Below, piece after piece: positions 10,696 to 21,974 of a DNA stretch of 64,000 bases. The DNA is taken from contig OZ014530.1 in assembly GCA_963966105.1 (NCBI GenBank), positions 248,113,138 through 248,177,137 on the forward strand, read 5' to 3'. A model generated the notes under the pieces. That model was not told the origin of the DNA. It made no database searches and worked only from the letters and a program-made list of their open reading frames with translations. The stretch is from Volucella zonaria (Eukaryota > Arthropoda > Insecta > Diptera > Syrphidae). The position numbers were made by a program, and so were the translations under genes. The first letter of the stretch is position 1; each line of letters begins with the position of its first letter.

Positions 10696-12217
10696 AGGAG
10701 CCCTCAATAACGTGGAGTGCAGCGCCATTAAAAGCGCCCTAGTCGACGCTAGTATTGAACAGGGCATTACTAATTGGGTTGCATTGGGCAAAACTCGGTT
10801 AGAATGTCTGTAAATAGGGGAGCCCTTCACGGGAGAGTCACATCGTCACTCTTGTGAGTGCTGGTTATGAACGATATCCTTAAAAAGCTTAGTATAATGG
10901 TTTTAAGTACCACGGCATACACATACAAGACACCGCAATTCAAACTCCAAAAACTCAACGGGGTGGAACTGTCCCTTTCGGACAGCGCCAAGTGGTGTGA
11001 TTACAGGAGTGCTCCGTATAATCCCTACGACAACATTGGACACCCTTTTGCACCTAACACCGCTTGATTTACAGATCAAAAAACTTGCTGGCAGTGCGAT
11101 ACGACTCACTAATTTGGGTCAAGTCAAGAGCAGTAGTTTCGAACACGGCACGGTGCTAGCGGAGCTATTGCCAGGCAATCTAACTCTAGCGACTAAAATT
11201 CCTTTCTTGGTCGACTTCAACATCCCGTATGATATAATATATCCAGAGAGGGAGGACTGGCAAAAATATGCAATAATCTGGTCAAATGAAATTGCAATTT
11301 TCACAGATGGTTCGAGAACAGACGAAGGAACAGGTTCTGGTATCTTCTCAGAAGACCCAGAAGTAAGAATGTCTATAAGTGTCTTCAAATCAGTGGTTCT
11401 GGCTGTCGTCAGGGCTAATGCAGATGACATCGGTATCCGAAAGAGATATCGCTATCAACATCGTTAGCCAGGTCGCACTTAAGGCAATGGGATCGACCAA
11501 CCTCAGTTCTGATATAGTTAGGCGCTGTCAGCGCTCAAGGCATTATGCAGCCAGAACAGGGTGAAACTGTGCTGGGTGCCAGGACACTGCGTTATAAAGG
11601 GAAATGAACGCACGAATGAGTTTGCAAGAAGAGGAGGGCTACTCGATAATAGTGAGGTTGCCAACATCAAACCCTTTTGTAAAGTGAGCGGCACTATCGA
11701 GGAAAAAATCTTAAAGACTGTCAATCTAAGGTGGTCAATTCTTGAAGGACATAGGGTATCCAATGACCACTTTTTACTGGAAAAGATCTAGGGAGTTAAT
11801 AAAATTAAACAGAGGTAAGCTTAGGACAATAAGAGGAATCCTGACAGGACACTGTCTCCTGCGGAAGCACGCAAAGAGACTCAAATTGTCAGCTACGGAT
11901 ATTTGCAGATTCTGTGGTGATATGCAAGCTTTTGAGGACATAATACACATACTGTGTGAATGCGAGGCAATATCGCGTAGTCGAATTTTAGGGAAACACT
12001 TTTTCGAAAATCTAGAGGAAAAAGACGGCACGAACTTCAAATGAATTCTTGGCTTTTGCAAAGAAATTGGATGTTTCACCAGGGAGATTGTTTAGGTTTT
12101 GCCGGTTTGAATGTAAGTTCGACGGGTTTGACAGGGATTACGATGGGCGCGTTTTGGTGCCTAGTGTTCGTGTGATGACATATCCTTCACACCCCTGTTT
12201 TAACCTAACCTAACCTA
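10696..12217 (+). mobile_element. LOA/I-like non-LTR retrotransposon copy b, 5'-deleted
   Basis: The plus strand carries in order an RT block (GALNNVECSAIKSALVD near 10700-10745), a large deletion that removes the YADD motif, the thumb (LHLTPLDLQIKKLAGSAIRL near 11045-11105), RNase H (AIFTDGSRTDEGTGSGIF near 11293-11346), the RNase H histidine region (LCWVPGHCVIKGNE near 11565-11610) and a C-terminal finger (CLLRKHAKRL, CRFCGD, HILCECEAI, 11850-11975). The 3' UTR ends in TAACC repeats. It is the same family as 27950-34086; long stretches such as 11070-11240 are close to base-for-base the same as 30100-30290. At least four frame changes make it inactive. Confidence 0.85.
12201..12217 (+). repeat. 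(TAACC)3 retrotransposon tail
   Basis: Three units plus a partial one end the LOA-like copy. The unit equals the insect telomere repeat, but its position at an ORF2 3' UTR explains it better. Confidence 0.75.
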
Positions 12218-12220
12218 AAG

Positions 12221-13540
12221 ATAAATGAGTGCCTAACATTAGTACGTGGTTAATTTGGTTGCCGATTCGATTTCTACTATCTCCAGATGCTTTGCGGATC
12301 TTTAACCATGTAAACTTAGTGATCTACATCAAAGTCGATTAGCATAAAGCCAATTTCTGCTGTTGATTCGTGAATCGTGCGTGTTCCGACAGATACCCCG
12401 AATATGTTATCTTAACCGATTTTGACGTTAACGTTGCAATATTATGTCTTTGACATCATTTCCGGCCGTAATCCATTCTGATGGATTCTTCTTCATAGGA
12501 TCTGCAGCATAATTGGAAGGCTCGCGTGAATGTTTACAAGGAGGCGTCAAATCTGCATCATGTATAGTATAGTATACGAATATGCGTTGTGTTTTGTCAC
12601 TTACAGCGCGGATGGTAGCTTTGTTTTTTGAAGTGCTACTGCAGTGATGAGGTCAGGAAGTTGACTTAAAGACTTGACATTTAATTGGTAAGATTGATTA
12701 TTAGGAATCTACTGCGATCATGTTAGCACTGTCGATAGTCCGCCACCCCTTTTATTCCAGAAATTCGGAGTTATTGCGTCCATAATTTACTTACATGCAC
12801 TCTGAATGTATCGAAGTACAAATAGGCACCTGCAAGTTGTTTTCTTTCGCTGCCTTATTAAGTTAAATTACAAGTGTCCCTTTCTTCCTAAAAAGAGCTC
12901 ACTTGAATCGTAACTGTTTCAACCAAAGTACATACATATACGCCGCCAGAAAGCCCAAAAACATGAAAAGACATCTGCATCGTGATGCACACAGCGTGCA
13001 TTTACATTTAATCTCTTGACATATGAGTCCATTCCGAAGTACCCGAAAGACACCCACCTCTCAAATCCATTTCGCTCCTCCTCGAAATGCAGTTCGAAAA
13101 TGTTAAGTGCCCTCCTTATGATGACTGGCTTGCAATTTCGAATCCGGACGAACACAAAGAAATGTGCATTTCAAAGTGCAAACACATGTTAAGTGTTCGA
13201 TTGCACAGCATCTTTTTTTTTTTATTTTTTAAATGCTTCCACATTTTCTGCTTTATTCTCACTTAATTCTCTCACATACGGGTATTCGTACTGACGGAAT
13301 GGCCTGCCATGTGATTTATTAGCTCTGGAGAATTTCCAAAATCGAGAAAGAAAAGAAAAAGACTTCTTGACAAGGTCTCGTCGTTCCATTAATTGCATCT
13401 ACGAAATTTACTCTACAACAAATTGAATCTGACATAAGAGTTCGAATAAATTTTCCTCTTTTCGTTTTCGAAATTCGAAACAGATTTATGACATTTGGCA
13501 TTTGACACTTAGTTTAATCTTGACTTAATTAGGAACATAA
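12221..13540. other. AT-rich stretch without an assignable gene
   Basis: No transposon motif is seen. A 78-codon minus-strand frame at 12919-13155 has no signature I recognise and no good acceptor site just upstream. Short T-runs lie at 13211-13230. It may be intergenic, or intron sequence of a minus-strand gene starting near 13800. Confidence 0.4.
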
Positions 13541-13573
13541 ACATGCTTTAGATCAAAATTAGAAGAAACTTAC

Positions 13574-13796
13574 CCAAAATATATTCGAAGTTTTCAAAAT
13601 CGGCAGCACTTGTGGTAGCAGTCTGTGTCGTCATTCTTCGCGATGCCACAAAATTTACATGAAACACCGAAATCACTATGACTACGAGGAGACCATTTGT
13701 AAGCAGATTCGAAAATTTCACGGTCGAGGTTTTGAAAATTTTCATTTTTGAGCGTTTCTGTGCTGTTGAAGATAAACACACGTTCGAATGAATCAT
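13574..13796 (-). CDS. candidate first coding exon of a secreted or membrane protein
   Basis: On the minus strand a frame starts at 13796, with a second in-frame ATG at 13745 in good insect context (CAAAAATGA). From the second ATG the protein begins MKIFKTSTVKF, then has a hydrophobic run of about 20 residues (LLVVIVISVFHVNFVA) followed by RRM, resembling a signal peptide or signal anchor. The frame reaches a consensus 5' splice site, TTGG|GTAAGT, with the intron starting at 13573 in phase 1. The upstream 150 bases on this strand are an AT-rich, leader-like sequence. I do not recognise the protein and did not find the next exon. It could also be chance. Confidence 0.35.
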
Positions 13797-14549
13797 TTTG
13801 TGGGAATTCGGAAGACGCTGTTGGATTCTCGAAAAAATTTTCTGGAGTTCGCTTGTTATTTTCTTGTATTTTCCAAAAAAAAAAAAAAATTGTTTTGATT
13901 TGAAGGCAATTTTCCGTTGGTTTTAATTAGTCGCGATTAATCAGAACGATTTCCTGGGGAACTTAAGCATTCCTCACTGCCCGAGTTATTTCGAAGTGCT
14001 GAAAGATTGTTGTGCGAAAATGTGGATGCATTTTTTGTTTATGGCTCTGAAAAAAGAGAGAAAGAGAGAAAAGGAAATTTTTTAGATTTTTTTTTTAAAT
14101 AAAGAAATGCGCTAAAAATTAAAAGAAAATAAACAAAATTCTCAACTGATAAATTTGTCTGCACCATATGGAATAAATAGACTAAAATTAGATGATGGAG
14201 GGATTAATTTTTGATTCGAATGTGATCCACGACTCCAAATTTGGCAGCGAAATGTCAAGACATTGTGCTTCAACTTTCCAGACAGCATTTATTTGAATAC
14301 GGACTAGCCTTCAGAGGAGGACTAACAATTCTTGGGTTCCTATCACCTTGTTACAGGCTCAATTTGTCAAGGAAGCTATAGCGATCATGGTCTTGCAGAG
14401 CAACGGCCTTCTTTCACATATCAAAGAGACTAAGTCTGCGTGATACCACTTCCTACGAGCTCAGTCTATTTGGCGGACGGGACAATTTCCATAGGGACCC
14501 TTCACCATCTATGACAACCGTGAGGTGTTGCTTCAAGAAATGTAAACGT

Positions 14550-14985
14550 AGCCTCCGGGCTGACATGATGACTGAGGAAATCGCTGAAAAGGTCCGTGAC
14601 AAGACTCTTGTTTATCGTCGAACAAAAGTTCGCGTTCCATAAGCAATGACCATTTTACATGATAAATTAAGCATAAAAAAGCTATCGGCCCAATGGGTGC
14701 GCGATTGCTGACAGTGGACAACGAGCGGATACGGCTGTCAACTTCGAAAGAGTTTTTTAAGCGGAATCTAAAGGAGTTTTTGCCTTCTTGAGTCGTTACA
14801 GTTAATGAAACCTTGAGCCATAACAGTGGCCAGGAGAATCTTCCCAGAAAGAGACAAAGACTGTCCCATCGGCTGAAAAGAACATGGCTACGGTCTTTTG
14901 AAGTTCAAAGGCAATAATCCTTGTAGACTCTTTGAAGAAATGAGGCCGATTACCGGGCAGTACTATGAATATCACCAGTGTTTTT
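14550..14985 (+). pseudogene. mariner (irritans-like) transposase remnant
   Basis: The plus strand, with several frame changes, reads TEEIAEKVRDKTLVYRRTKVR near 14572-14630, KLSIKKLSAQWV near 14665-14700, LLTVDNERIRLSTSKE near 14705-14750, a degenerate first catalytic block near 14795-14815 (FVTVDETW-type, now VTVNET) and PITGQYY near 14950-14970. This is the helix-turn-helix and first third of the catalytic domain. The first aspartate codon appears changed to asparagine. The N-terminus and the C-terminal half are not recognisable. It belongs to the same broad subfamily as 5438-8160 but is a separate, older copy. Confidence 0.75.
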
Positions 14986-16095
14986 CGTAGGTACTCGCCA
15001 AGAAGGCTTAATCCGTCTACGTAAGAGATATGAAAACAATGTGGTGATCAGCGCCCTACGAGTAGTAAAAGTATCACCACCAGTACCAGAGTTAATGTCA
15101 TGTTCCAGGCACGAACTTTCCCTTTGGAGAAAACTTCAAAACAAGTGTTGGGAGTTGGGTTTCCAGATTCGGAAAAATGACAATGCAAATATTTGGTCAT
15201 AGTACGACTGAGGCCGTTCTTTTGCATCGACTGCCTACCATGCCATGCTGTAGAAGCTTAAGTAGGCTCAGACGGTCTAATCTAGTATCTCACCTTCTCA
15301 CTATCCTTTTCTTTTCTGTGTATTGAATCTCATCTACTAGGCTGGATCAAATTATAATATTGGACTTATGACGTAGGAATCACTGCAGAACGACTATCAT
15401 TTCCTTAGTTACTTAGAAAAACCATCCTGAGACCGGGACTTAACAAAACAACGCGAATCGTGATTAAGCTCATTGTAACCCATAAGATTCTTAAGGCGAA
15501 GAGCGATGTTATTAGTGCTTGCTTGACTCTATTAGACGAGCACAGGGAAGGAAAATCCCCTACCAGCGCTACATCATGCATGCCAACATCAAACGCAGCT
15601 CTTGCTTCCAAAGCCGGACCTCTCGAAAAATCCAGGATGATTAAGTTCTGCTTTCGCATTCTAGATTTGGGCCATCGAGAAACCGGGGGCACCAAATTTA
15701 GCGAGATTCACACTTGTTGATAGTGGTATCACCCTTGATTAGAAAGCCCACTGAGCTTCCACAATCATGTTACGAAAGACCTATACTCCGACTTCCTGAA
15801 TTTATACTTAGGTACTTTTCAGTCGCAGTGGCTATGATGGCAAATGGCGTCTTGCAGAGTTTTCATACCTATCACATTCAGGGATGTTGTCTGGTACAAG
15901 ACTTCATAAAGAACTGCCATCAGCGGTCTTATTGAGGTTAAGCCGGGTGCAAAGCTCTACGTCTATGGCAGAGATAAATTCGATCCATCGACAATTATTA
16001 AGATCTTGGGATAACAAAATTAACTTAATTTAAGCTGGTACGACTGAATCGTAAAGTGTTACGTTTCTTTATCATCTTTATTTTTTACAGTTTTA
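14986..16095. other. stretch without an assignable gene
   Basis: Open frames of 73-96 codons occur on both strands (for example 15405-15695 minus and 15460-15720 plus, overlapping), but none shows a motif I can name. It may contain eroded transposon sequence. Confidence 0.4.
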
Positions 16096-16099
16096 GCGC

Positions 16100-16690
16100 G
16101 TTCAAGGAATTTTGTTACCAAACCCATAAAATGTTTGCATACAACGCGGACCACGGGAAGTTAGGGGGAGAAAAAGAGAGATACCGATGTGCATTGGTCT
16201 GGAATGTTTGCAAGTTATAATGACTAGGAAATAAAGAGCTGGGCTGGGCATTGAACACCTCTTCAGAAGGAGGGGAGATACGAGTATACCACCTGGACCA
16301 GCGAATTTGTGAATGTTAAGATCTTTAAGTACTCTTGCTACTACACGAGTGCGAAAGTGGATTCGTCCCATTGAAGATTCAACGCACTTAGATTTAACTG
16401 GAGACAAAGCACAATCTGGAAGTGTTGAGCAGGCCGAAAAGTGTGTGCAAGCAGATTTAGCTTGTCCAAAGAGCTGACAGCTGGAATGGCATTACAAATC
16501 AGCATTGGGATAGAGGATGAGATGTTTTTAACGAACGTCCAAAAGTTTTTTCTATCTTTGGGACACGCTTAAGTCATTACTGCCTCGTTTGATCTTTTTC
16601 GGGTTTTACTCTGTAGGTTCCTTCTTATGGGACCGAAAAAACATTTCTCTAGCCCTGACAGCCTCTTTACAGCTCGAGTTGCACCGTCCA
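16100..16690 (-). mobile_element. CR1/jockey-like non-LTR copy B, internally deleted
   Basis: The copy lies on the minus strand. Bases 16140-16240 match the family 3' end (compare 38505-38585), while 16255-16690 match the region around the RT start (compare 39870-40370). The RT core and C-terminal domain, about 1.3 kb, are deleted between them. On the coding strand GPGGILVSPLLLKR carries two extra residues (LV) relative to GPDGISPYLLKR in the sister copy, because of a 6-base gain that creates TACTCGTA. The copy is oriented against copy C immediately to its right. Confidence 0.82.
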
Positions 16691-17194
16691 AATAAGATCT
16701 CTGGCAGCGATGTCGAAAGCTTTTTACTCTTCGAAGCTGATGTTTCTCCATTATTATCCTCAAATTCTGGATCGCGTCATATGTTTATCTGCCTTCCACA
16801 AGGCATTTACTACGACTGAGTTTGATAATATCGCATTGCCCACTATTTAGAACTCTCTCGCATATTTCCACAAAACGACATTGGTTTCCCCGATTGGAAG
16901 TTGTTACACTTTTTCGTGTCGCTTTTGACTTTATAAAGTGAAACAAGAGAGTTCTTCTCCCCATCATTTTATTGGACAAATTGCGAGTTATTTAACTCGT
17001 TTCCCCGTGCTTCGACGCCTTACAATTCTTCTTCTACCACAAGTCGCTGGCTTATTCTCCATGCTTCTATTGCTATGACACGTGCTCTATTTTTTGCAAC
17101 GCTAATAATCTATCTTTTGAAATTCCGATGAGAATTCCGATGAGAGCTCCTTATATTTTCCTCTTTTGCCTCGTATAATCACGCCTACACCTCT
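16691..17194. other. spacer between oppositely oriented CR1-like copies
   Basis: No motif is recognised. It may include eroded 5' sequence of either copy. A short direct repeat (gaattccgatga at about 17125-17150, twice) is present. Confidence 0.4.
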
Positions 17195-19560
17195 TAGATC
17201 ACGCTGATCTAAAGCTGAATGGCTATGAACTAGTGCAACTATTCTTTTCTCACCCCGGGCACGCCATTTACGTGCGTAGCGACATCGCTTACCAAATTCG
17301 ACCCTTAACAAGTTTGATGCGCTGTCTGACTCCATACAAAAAATTGTATCCCTGTATCCTCATACTGAAATTGTTTTAGGGGCGATTTCAATATATACAA
17401 TTCTGGGTGGCTTCGACATTCTGTACAGATAACACCCGAAGGACGGTTCGTTGAGATTTTTGCTGCGGAAAATAACTTGACACAGCTTGTAAGTGGGCCC
17501 ATACGAATACCAGACGTTGATAGTCATACCACAAACATCCTGATAAGTACACTGTTGAAGTGCTTTCCCCTCTAGGCTCGTCGGACCATTGTGTCATATC
17601 AGCTAATTTCTCGTACACTCACCACACAGTTTGAGAAAAGATTCCCAAAGAACCGTATGGCAATACGATAAAGCGAATTGAAACGGACTTGATAGCCTCT
17701 TTAGGAATTTTAACTGGTCGTTATGTTTCCTCGATAACGACGTAGATGCCGCTGCTGATATGAACACAGACAGTATTCTCTTTGGAATGAGAAACTTTAT
17801 CCCTCATCGGATGAAGACTATCAGAACAAAAGAAAAGGCATGGTACAACTCGACCTGTAAAGAACTGTCAGATTAAGAGGAATGATTGCAAAGTCTTGCA
17901 AAATTCCAATAGGACCAAAAACTGAGGCAAAAAATACAACAATGTCCCAAAGGTAGTAAAAATTGTTGGTCGTTCCTCAAAAATAGAAGGAATTCTGCCT
18001 CATCCCCTGTCAGCTCTTTAGACAAGGCTAATCTGCTTGCTGCACACTTTGCGGCCAGCTCAACAAACCCACTTTCGCACTCGTGTAGTAGCAAGAGTTC
18101 TCAAAGATCTTAGCATTCACCTTCCTTCTGAAGAGGTGTTCTTCCACGCTGGCAAAATCACTGCGCAAGATTTTTCATCAATCCTATTCTTTAGGACTCT
18201 TTCCGAGCAGATGGAAAACAGCATTTTTCCAGCCCGTCCCTAAAAAAAGCGAATCTTCTTCTTTCTTCTTCTACAGGCCCATTGGACTTACGTCCCTTCT
18301 CTCCAAAGTCATGGAAACGCTGATAAGCCGTCAGCTAATGAAATATCTCGAAACACGAAAACTTCTCAATGACCGGCAACACGGTTTTCGTAGCAACAGG
18401 TCCACTGGTAATCTTATGGCATGTCTCACTGAAAAGTGGAACCAAAGCGTACATAAATCTGGCGAAAGCAAGATAGTTGCACTTGATATTTCTAAGGCAT
18501 TTGACAGAGTTTGGCATCAGGCTCTTTTGTCGAAAATGCGTGCTTTTGGGATCGATGACTCTCTTCTCCAATGGATTAGAAATTACCTTTCCGAGCGTTC
18601 AATTCAAGTTGTCTTGGGCGGTTTCAAGTCTGATATTCACAAAATAAATGCTTGTGTGCCCCAGGGATCGGTACCGTCTTCGACACTCTTTTTAATTTTC
18701 ATCGACGATCTCTTGTCTGCTACTTCTAATCCAATATATTCCTTTGCTGATGACAGTACTCTCTGCCTTTCATATTCGTTCAATGGTCTTCGGCTGTAGA
18801 ACGGGAACGTAAGCGTATGTTAAGCTCATTAAATTCTGATATTACCAGCATAACTAATTGGGGAAACACTAACAGAGTAGAATTTACTGCTTCCAAAACA
18901 CAATGCTGTCCGCTGTCGTTAAAGCGAAGTTTAAAGACCCAGCCATAGTCCATGAACTTGCACTTGCATCATCGAAATCGAAAAAAACTTTTCATTCTCG
19001 GTATGTGAGTCAACGACAATTTACGTTTGAATGACCACCACATATTCGATGTCGCCAAAAATGTCGAGGTTTCCTCAAGCGATGAATACTTCACTCTCTC
19101 TGATCTGGCTTCAATATATAAGGCATTCATCGGACTGAGATTGGAGTGCAATGCCCACATCTGGCCAAGTGCGCCCAAAATATCTCTGCACCTGCTAAAC
19201 CGGGCGATAAAACTCATGCCGGTATAACACAGTCACTTGACACCCTCGAACACTGGCGTAATATCTCCTATCTCACCTTGTTGTATAGTTATTTTCACCA
19301 CCAGTGCTCCACTGAAATTTTCAGTAGCATTCCGCCCCTTCAAATTTTTAACCGTAACACTCGTCTCGCTATGAATGCTCTTCAGTTCACCCTCAAACCC
19401 ACTTTCGGACGTATTCTAAAATTTCGTGATTCATTCCTAAGCCGTACAACTCACTTACGGAATGCCCTGCCTAGCTCTTTATTTCCTAGTCATTATAACC
19501 TTCAAACATTTAAAACCAATGATTTTCATTTGCCCGTGCAAAAGAAATGCGAGGTTGGTT
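17195..19560 (+). mobile_element. CR1/jockey-like non-LTR copy C, longest surviving RT
   Basis: The endonuclease region starts near 17195 (cacctcttagatcacgctgatc parallels 41145-41165 in copy D) and runs, broken, to about 17640. The RT follows to about 18900, then a C-terminal domain ending near 19540 with HLRNALPSSLFPSHYNLQTFK, a tail typical of CR1-type ORF2 without RNase H. An open segment of 162 codons (18311-18799) holds the RT core. Frames are lost in the endonuclease, after the RT and in the thumb. No 3' microsatellite is obvious; the next element begins within about 50 bases. Confidence 0.88.
18311..18799 (+). pseudogene. reverse transcriptase core of CR1-like copy C
   Basis: The 162-residue open frame includes LNDRQHGFRSNRSTGNL (RT block 2a), the first catalytic aspartate in ALDISKAFDRVWHQALL, PQGSVPSS and a YxDD box in the form FADD (IYSFADDSTLC). 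Residue order and spacing are normal for non-LTR RT, so this piece is well preserved. The LSPLL sequence usual after PQGS is changed. The frame closes at 18797, before the thumb, and the endonuclease upstream is broken, so it is a pseudogene. Confidence 0.9.
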
Positions 19561-19835
19561 CTTCGTTGTTTATGGCATTTTGAAGACATTCTGGCAAATA
19601 AAGCGTCAGGATCTGGCCTCATTGTCTATATTAGCGCTGGTAGTTTTTGCGTCGGTAATAGAAGACGCCACGAAATTCGCGTTTAACTGAGCACCGTCAA
19701 TATTGTCAAGAGTGTCCAATTGCTGTTCCTCTATACCAAGTGGCGTAGGTTCTTTTACAGTTTTTCCCTTGGCAGGGTTCAAGCAAGACCAATCCTTTCT
19801 TCGTAATATTCTGCCTTCTAGCGCAGACAAAAGGC

Positions 19836-20207
19836 ATGATTCGGTTCGGATTCGAGTCAATTCATCTAAGGGTCTACAAAAAGGATGAGCTGGATGCTGA
19901 TAAGCAACCTCCTCCTTCTTTAACGGTGACACCACTAAACACAACCTCAGACCCTGGAGCGTCGATATCCTTAGCAGAAATGGATAGCGACGACTCCAAT
20001 CCATCCGAGGTGACAAGCAAGCGGTGGATTTCCTTATCTGACACCCCGTCGGAAATGGAAACCGATGACGAAGGAAAACGAGGTCCTATACGATCAGAGG
20101 AAGAAAATGAGCTCTGGGGCACATCTTCAGAATCGGAGGATCTCAACAGCACCGTGGTGAAGGCTACTCTAGAAAACAGTAGCAATGATTCGGTTTCTCC
20201 AGATTAA
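19836..20207 (+). pseudogene. ORF1 C-terminal part of LOA-like copy a
   Basis: A 123-residue frame rich in Ser, Asp and Glu (for example SEMETDDEGKRG) runs up to the endonuclease ORF and overlaps its start by 23 bases, ending TAA at 20205. The position immediately before ORF2 suggests ORF1, the RNA-binding protein. No zinc knuckle is visible in this part, and upstream frames are broken. The function is inferred from position only. Confidence 0.5.
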
Positions 20208-20927
20208 TCTCCAATACTCAAAAAAGACTTCGGCCGCACTCATTCTGCGTTTTTCAAAAAACGCAGAAGACATTATCCTAATCCAGGAACCATGGATTGT
20301 AGAAGGCGTAGTTCGTGGACTTAGGACACCCGTATACGTCCCGCTCTATACAAGAGACAAAGGTAAGATCAGAACTTGTATATTGGTGAAACGTAGCCTT
20401 AATGCACTTCTACTTTATAATCTCAGCGGCCCCGACTTAACCGTTGCCAGACTAGAGACTGCCAAAGGCTCCTACTGGCTAGCATCGGCATACCTGGTGA
20501 TAACCTAGAAAGGATGGTACTGGAGGCTGGAAGACAAAAAACTGGCCTTATCATCGGATGCGACGCGAACGCGCATCACACGGTATGGGGCAGTACCGAC
20601 ATCAATAATAGAGGTGTGTCACTTTTTGACAATAATATAAGTACCAACCTCTTTATTTGCAACATTGGCAATGAGCCCACTTTTATAACCAGAAACCGAC
20701 AGGAAGTGCTAGATATAACTCTTGTCTCCGACAGCATCACTCAAATGCTAATGAACTGGATGGTATCGTCTGAACACTCTTTTTCAGACCACAGATACAT
20801 CCAATTCAGCCTGAATGATGCTCCTCCAAATCAACCAGCATTCCGGAACTACCGGAAAACTGATTGGCCAAAATACAGAGGAATACTGTCTGAAACGTTA
20901 TCCTCTGAATTATCAAGTCCCCCGTAG
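20185..20927 (+). pseudogene. endonuclease domain of LOA-like ORF2, copy a
   Basis: The start MIRFLQINLQYSKK is a typical apurinic-type endonuclease beginning (QINL). IILIQEPWI carries the catalytic glutamate. After a one-base frame loss near 20494 the second frame, from about 20498, gives IIGCDANAHHTVWGSTDINNRG, LDITLVSD and a final SDHRYIQF. All expected motifs are present, so the domain would be intact but for the frameshift and the stop at 20925. It would nick target DNA for target-primed reverse transcription. Confidence 0.88.
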
Positions 20928-21184
20928 TAGGTGGACATCGGCACTGGGACTGCTCAGAAACACTTGCAGAAAACTTTACAGCTTAGCAAAGAGCACAAGA
21001 AAAGTGACAAAAAAGAACTGAGGAAGGCAAAGTGACAATCCTGGAGGTCCTTCTGTGACAAAATCACGGAAACCTCTGAGGCATCAGGGTTAAGAGAAAT
21101 CCTCTCTACAAATCCTACGATGCCTAGCTGTTTGAAAAAAAACCGATGGCTCTTGGACAACCTCAAGTGATGAATCACTCAACC

Positions 21185-21872
21185 TGCTACTGGACACCCA
21201 CTTTCCAGGTAGCTCTCAATTCGCTGTCAGTAGCAACCCAAACAGGTCGACTGCAACCGGGACCAAAATCCATGGTCTGATCACAAGAGACAAACTGTTC
21301 TAGGTGCTGCATAGCTTCAAACTATACAAGTCTGCTGGTCCGGATCGTATAATACCTGCCGATCTACATAGGTCCACAGATATTATTCTGCCTGTGCTAG
21401 AAAATATTATGAGAAGCTGTGTAGAGCTTATCCACATTCCACTGTCATGGAGAGAAGTCAATGTAGTTTTCATTCCCAATCCGGAAAATGCTCTCATGTT
21501 GTCCCAAAGGACCTCAGACCTATAAGTCTATCATCTTTTCTTCTGAAAACTCTAGATCGACTGATTGATATCCATATACGAGCTAAAATTGATCCTAGAT
21601 TTCTGTCAACGGCTCAACATGCCTACTGTAAAGGTGTCCTCTCTCCCCTTCTCTGGAACTTAATAGTAAATGAACTGCTGATATACCTGGAAGCGGGTGG
21701 TAGTAGGATGATTGCCTATGCGGATGACGTTGCTATAGCCGTCTCAGGTAAGCATCTTAATATCATTAAAGAACTCCTTCAATTAAATCTCAATAGATTG
21801 ACCCGTTGGGCAGATCGCTGTGGTTTGGGAATAAATACGACTGCAGCTATTCGCCTTAAAGCGACTAAATAA
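21185..21872 (+). pseudogene. reverse transcriptase of LOA-like copy a, palm-deleted
   Basis: LLDTHFPGSS near 21187, LYKSAGPDRIIPADL near 21320-21360, then, after a frameshift, KDLRPISLSSFLLKTLDRL near 21507-21565 are standard RT start motifs. QHAYCKG is followed directly by VLSPLLWNLIVNELL, an internal deletion that removes the first catalytic aspartate block and the QGG motif. The second catalytic box AYADDVAIAVSG is present near 21715-21750. The frame ends at 21870. Confidence 0.85.
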
Positions 21873-21974
21873 ATCCCCACAGAGAACGTCGATTACACCA
21901 CACCTGAGCTTTGGTTTGACAAAAACTTCCATGTAAGCTTTCCCTCTAGATCCTTCTGGGAGGAAGATGCTTTC

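Noticed and set aside
12201..12217. Telomere-like TAACC/TTAGG units
   Set aside because: Only three units, placed exactly at the 3' end of a LOA-like UTR; dipterans generally lack TTAGG telomeres.
18311..18799. Host reverse transcriptase-like gene
   Set aside because: It is embedded between the endonuclease and C-terminal parts of the same CR1-like element and has sister copies at 1, 16100 and 38485.
19606..20185. 136- and 103-codon minus-strand frames opposite ORF1 of the LOA-like copy
   Set aside because: They are antisense shadows of an acidic, serine-rich ORF1 and its flank.
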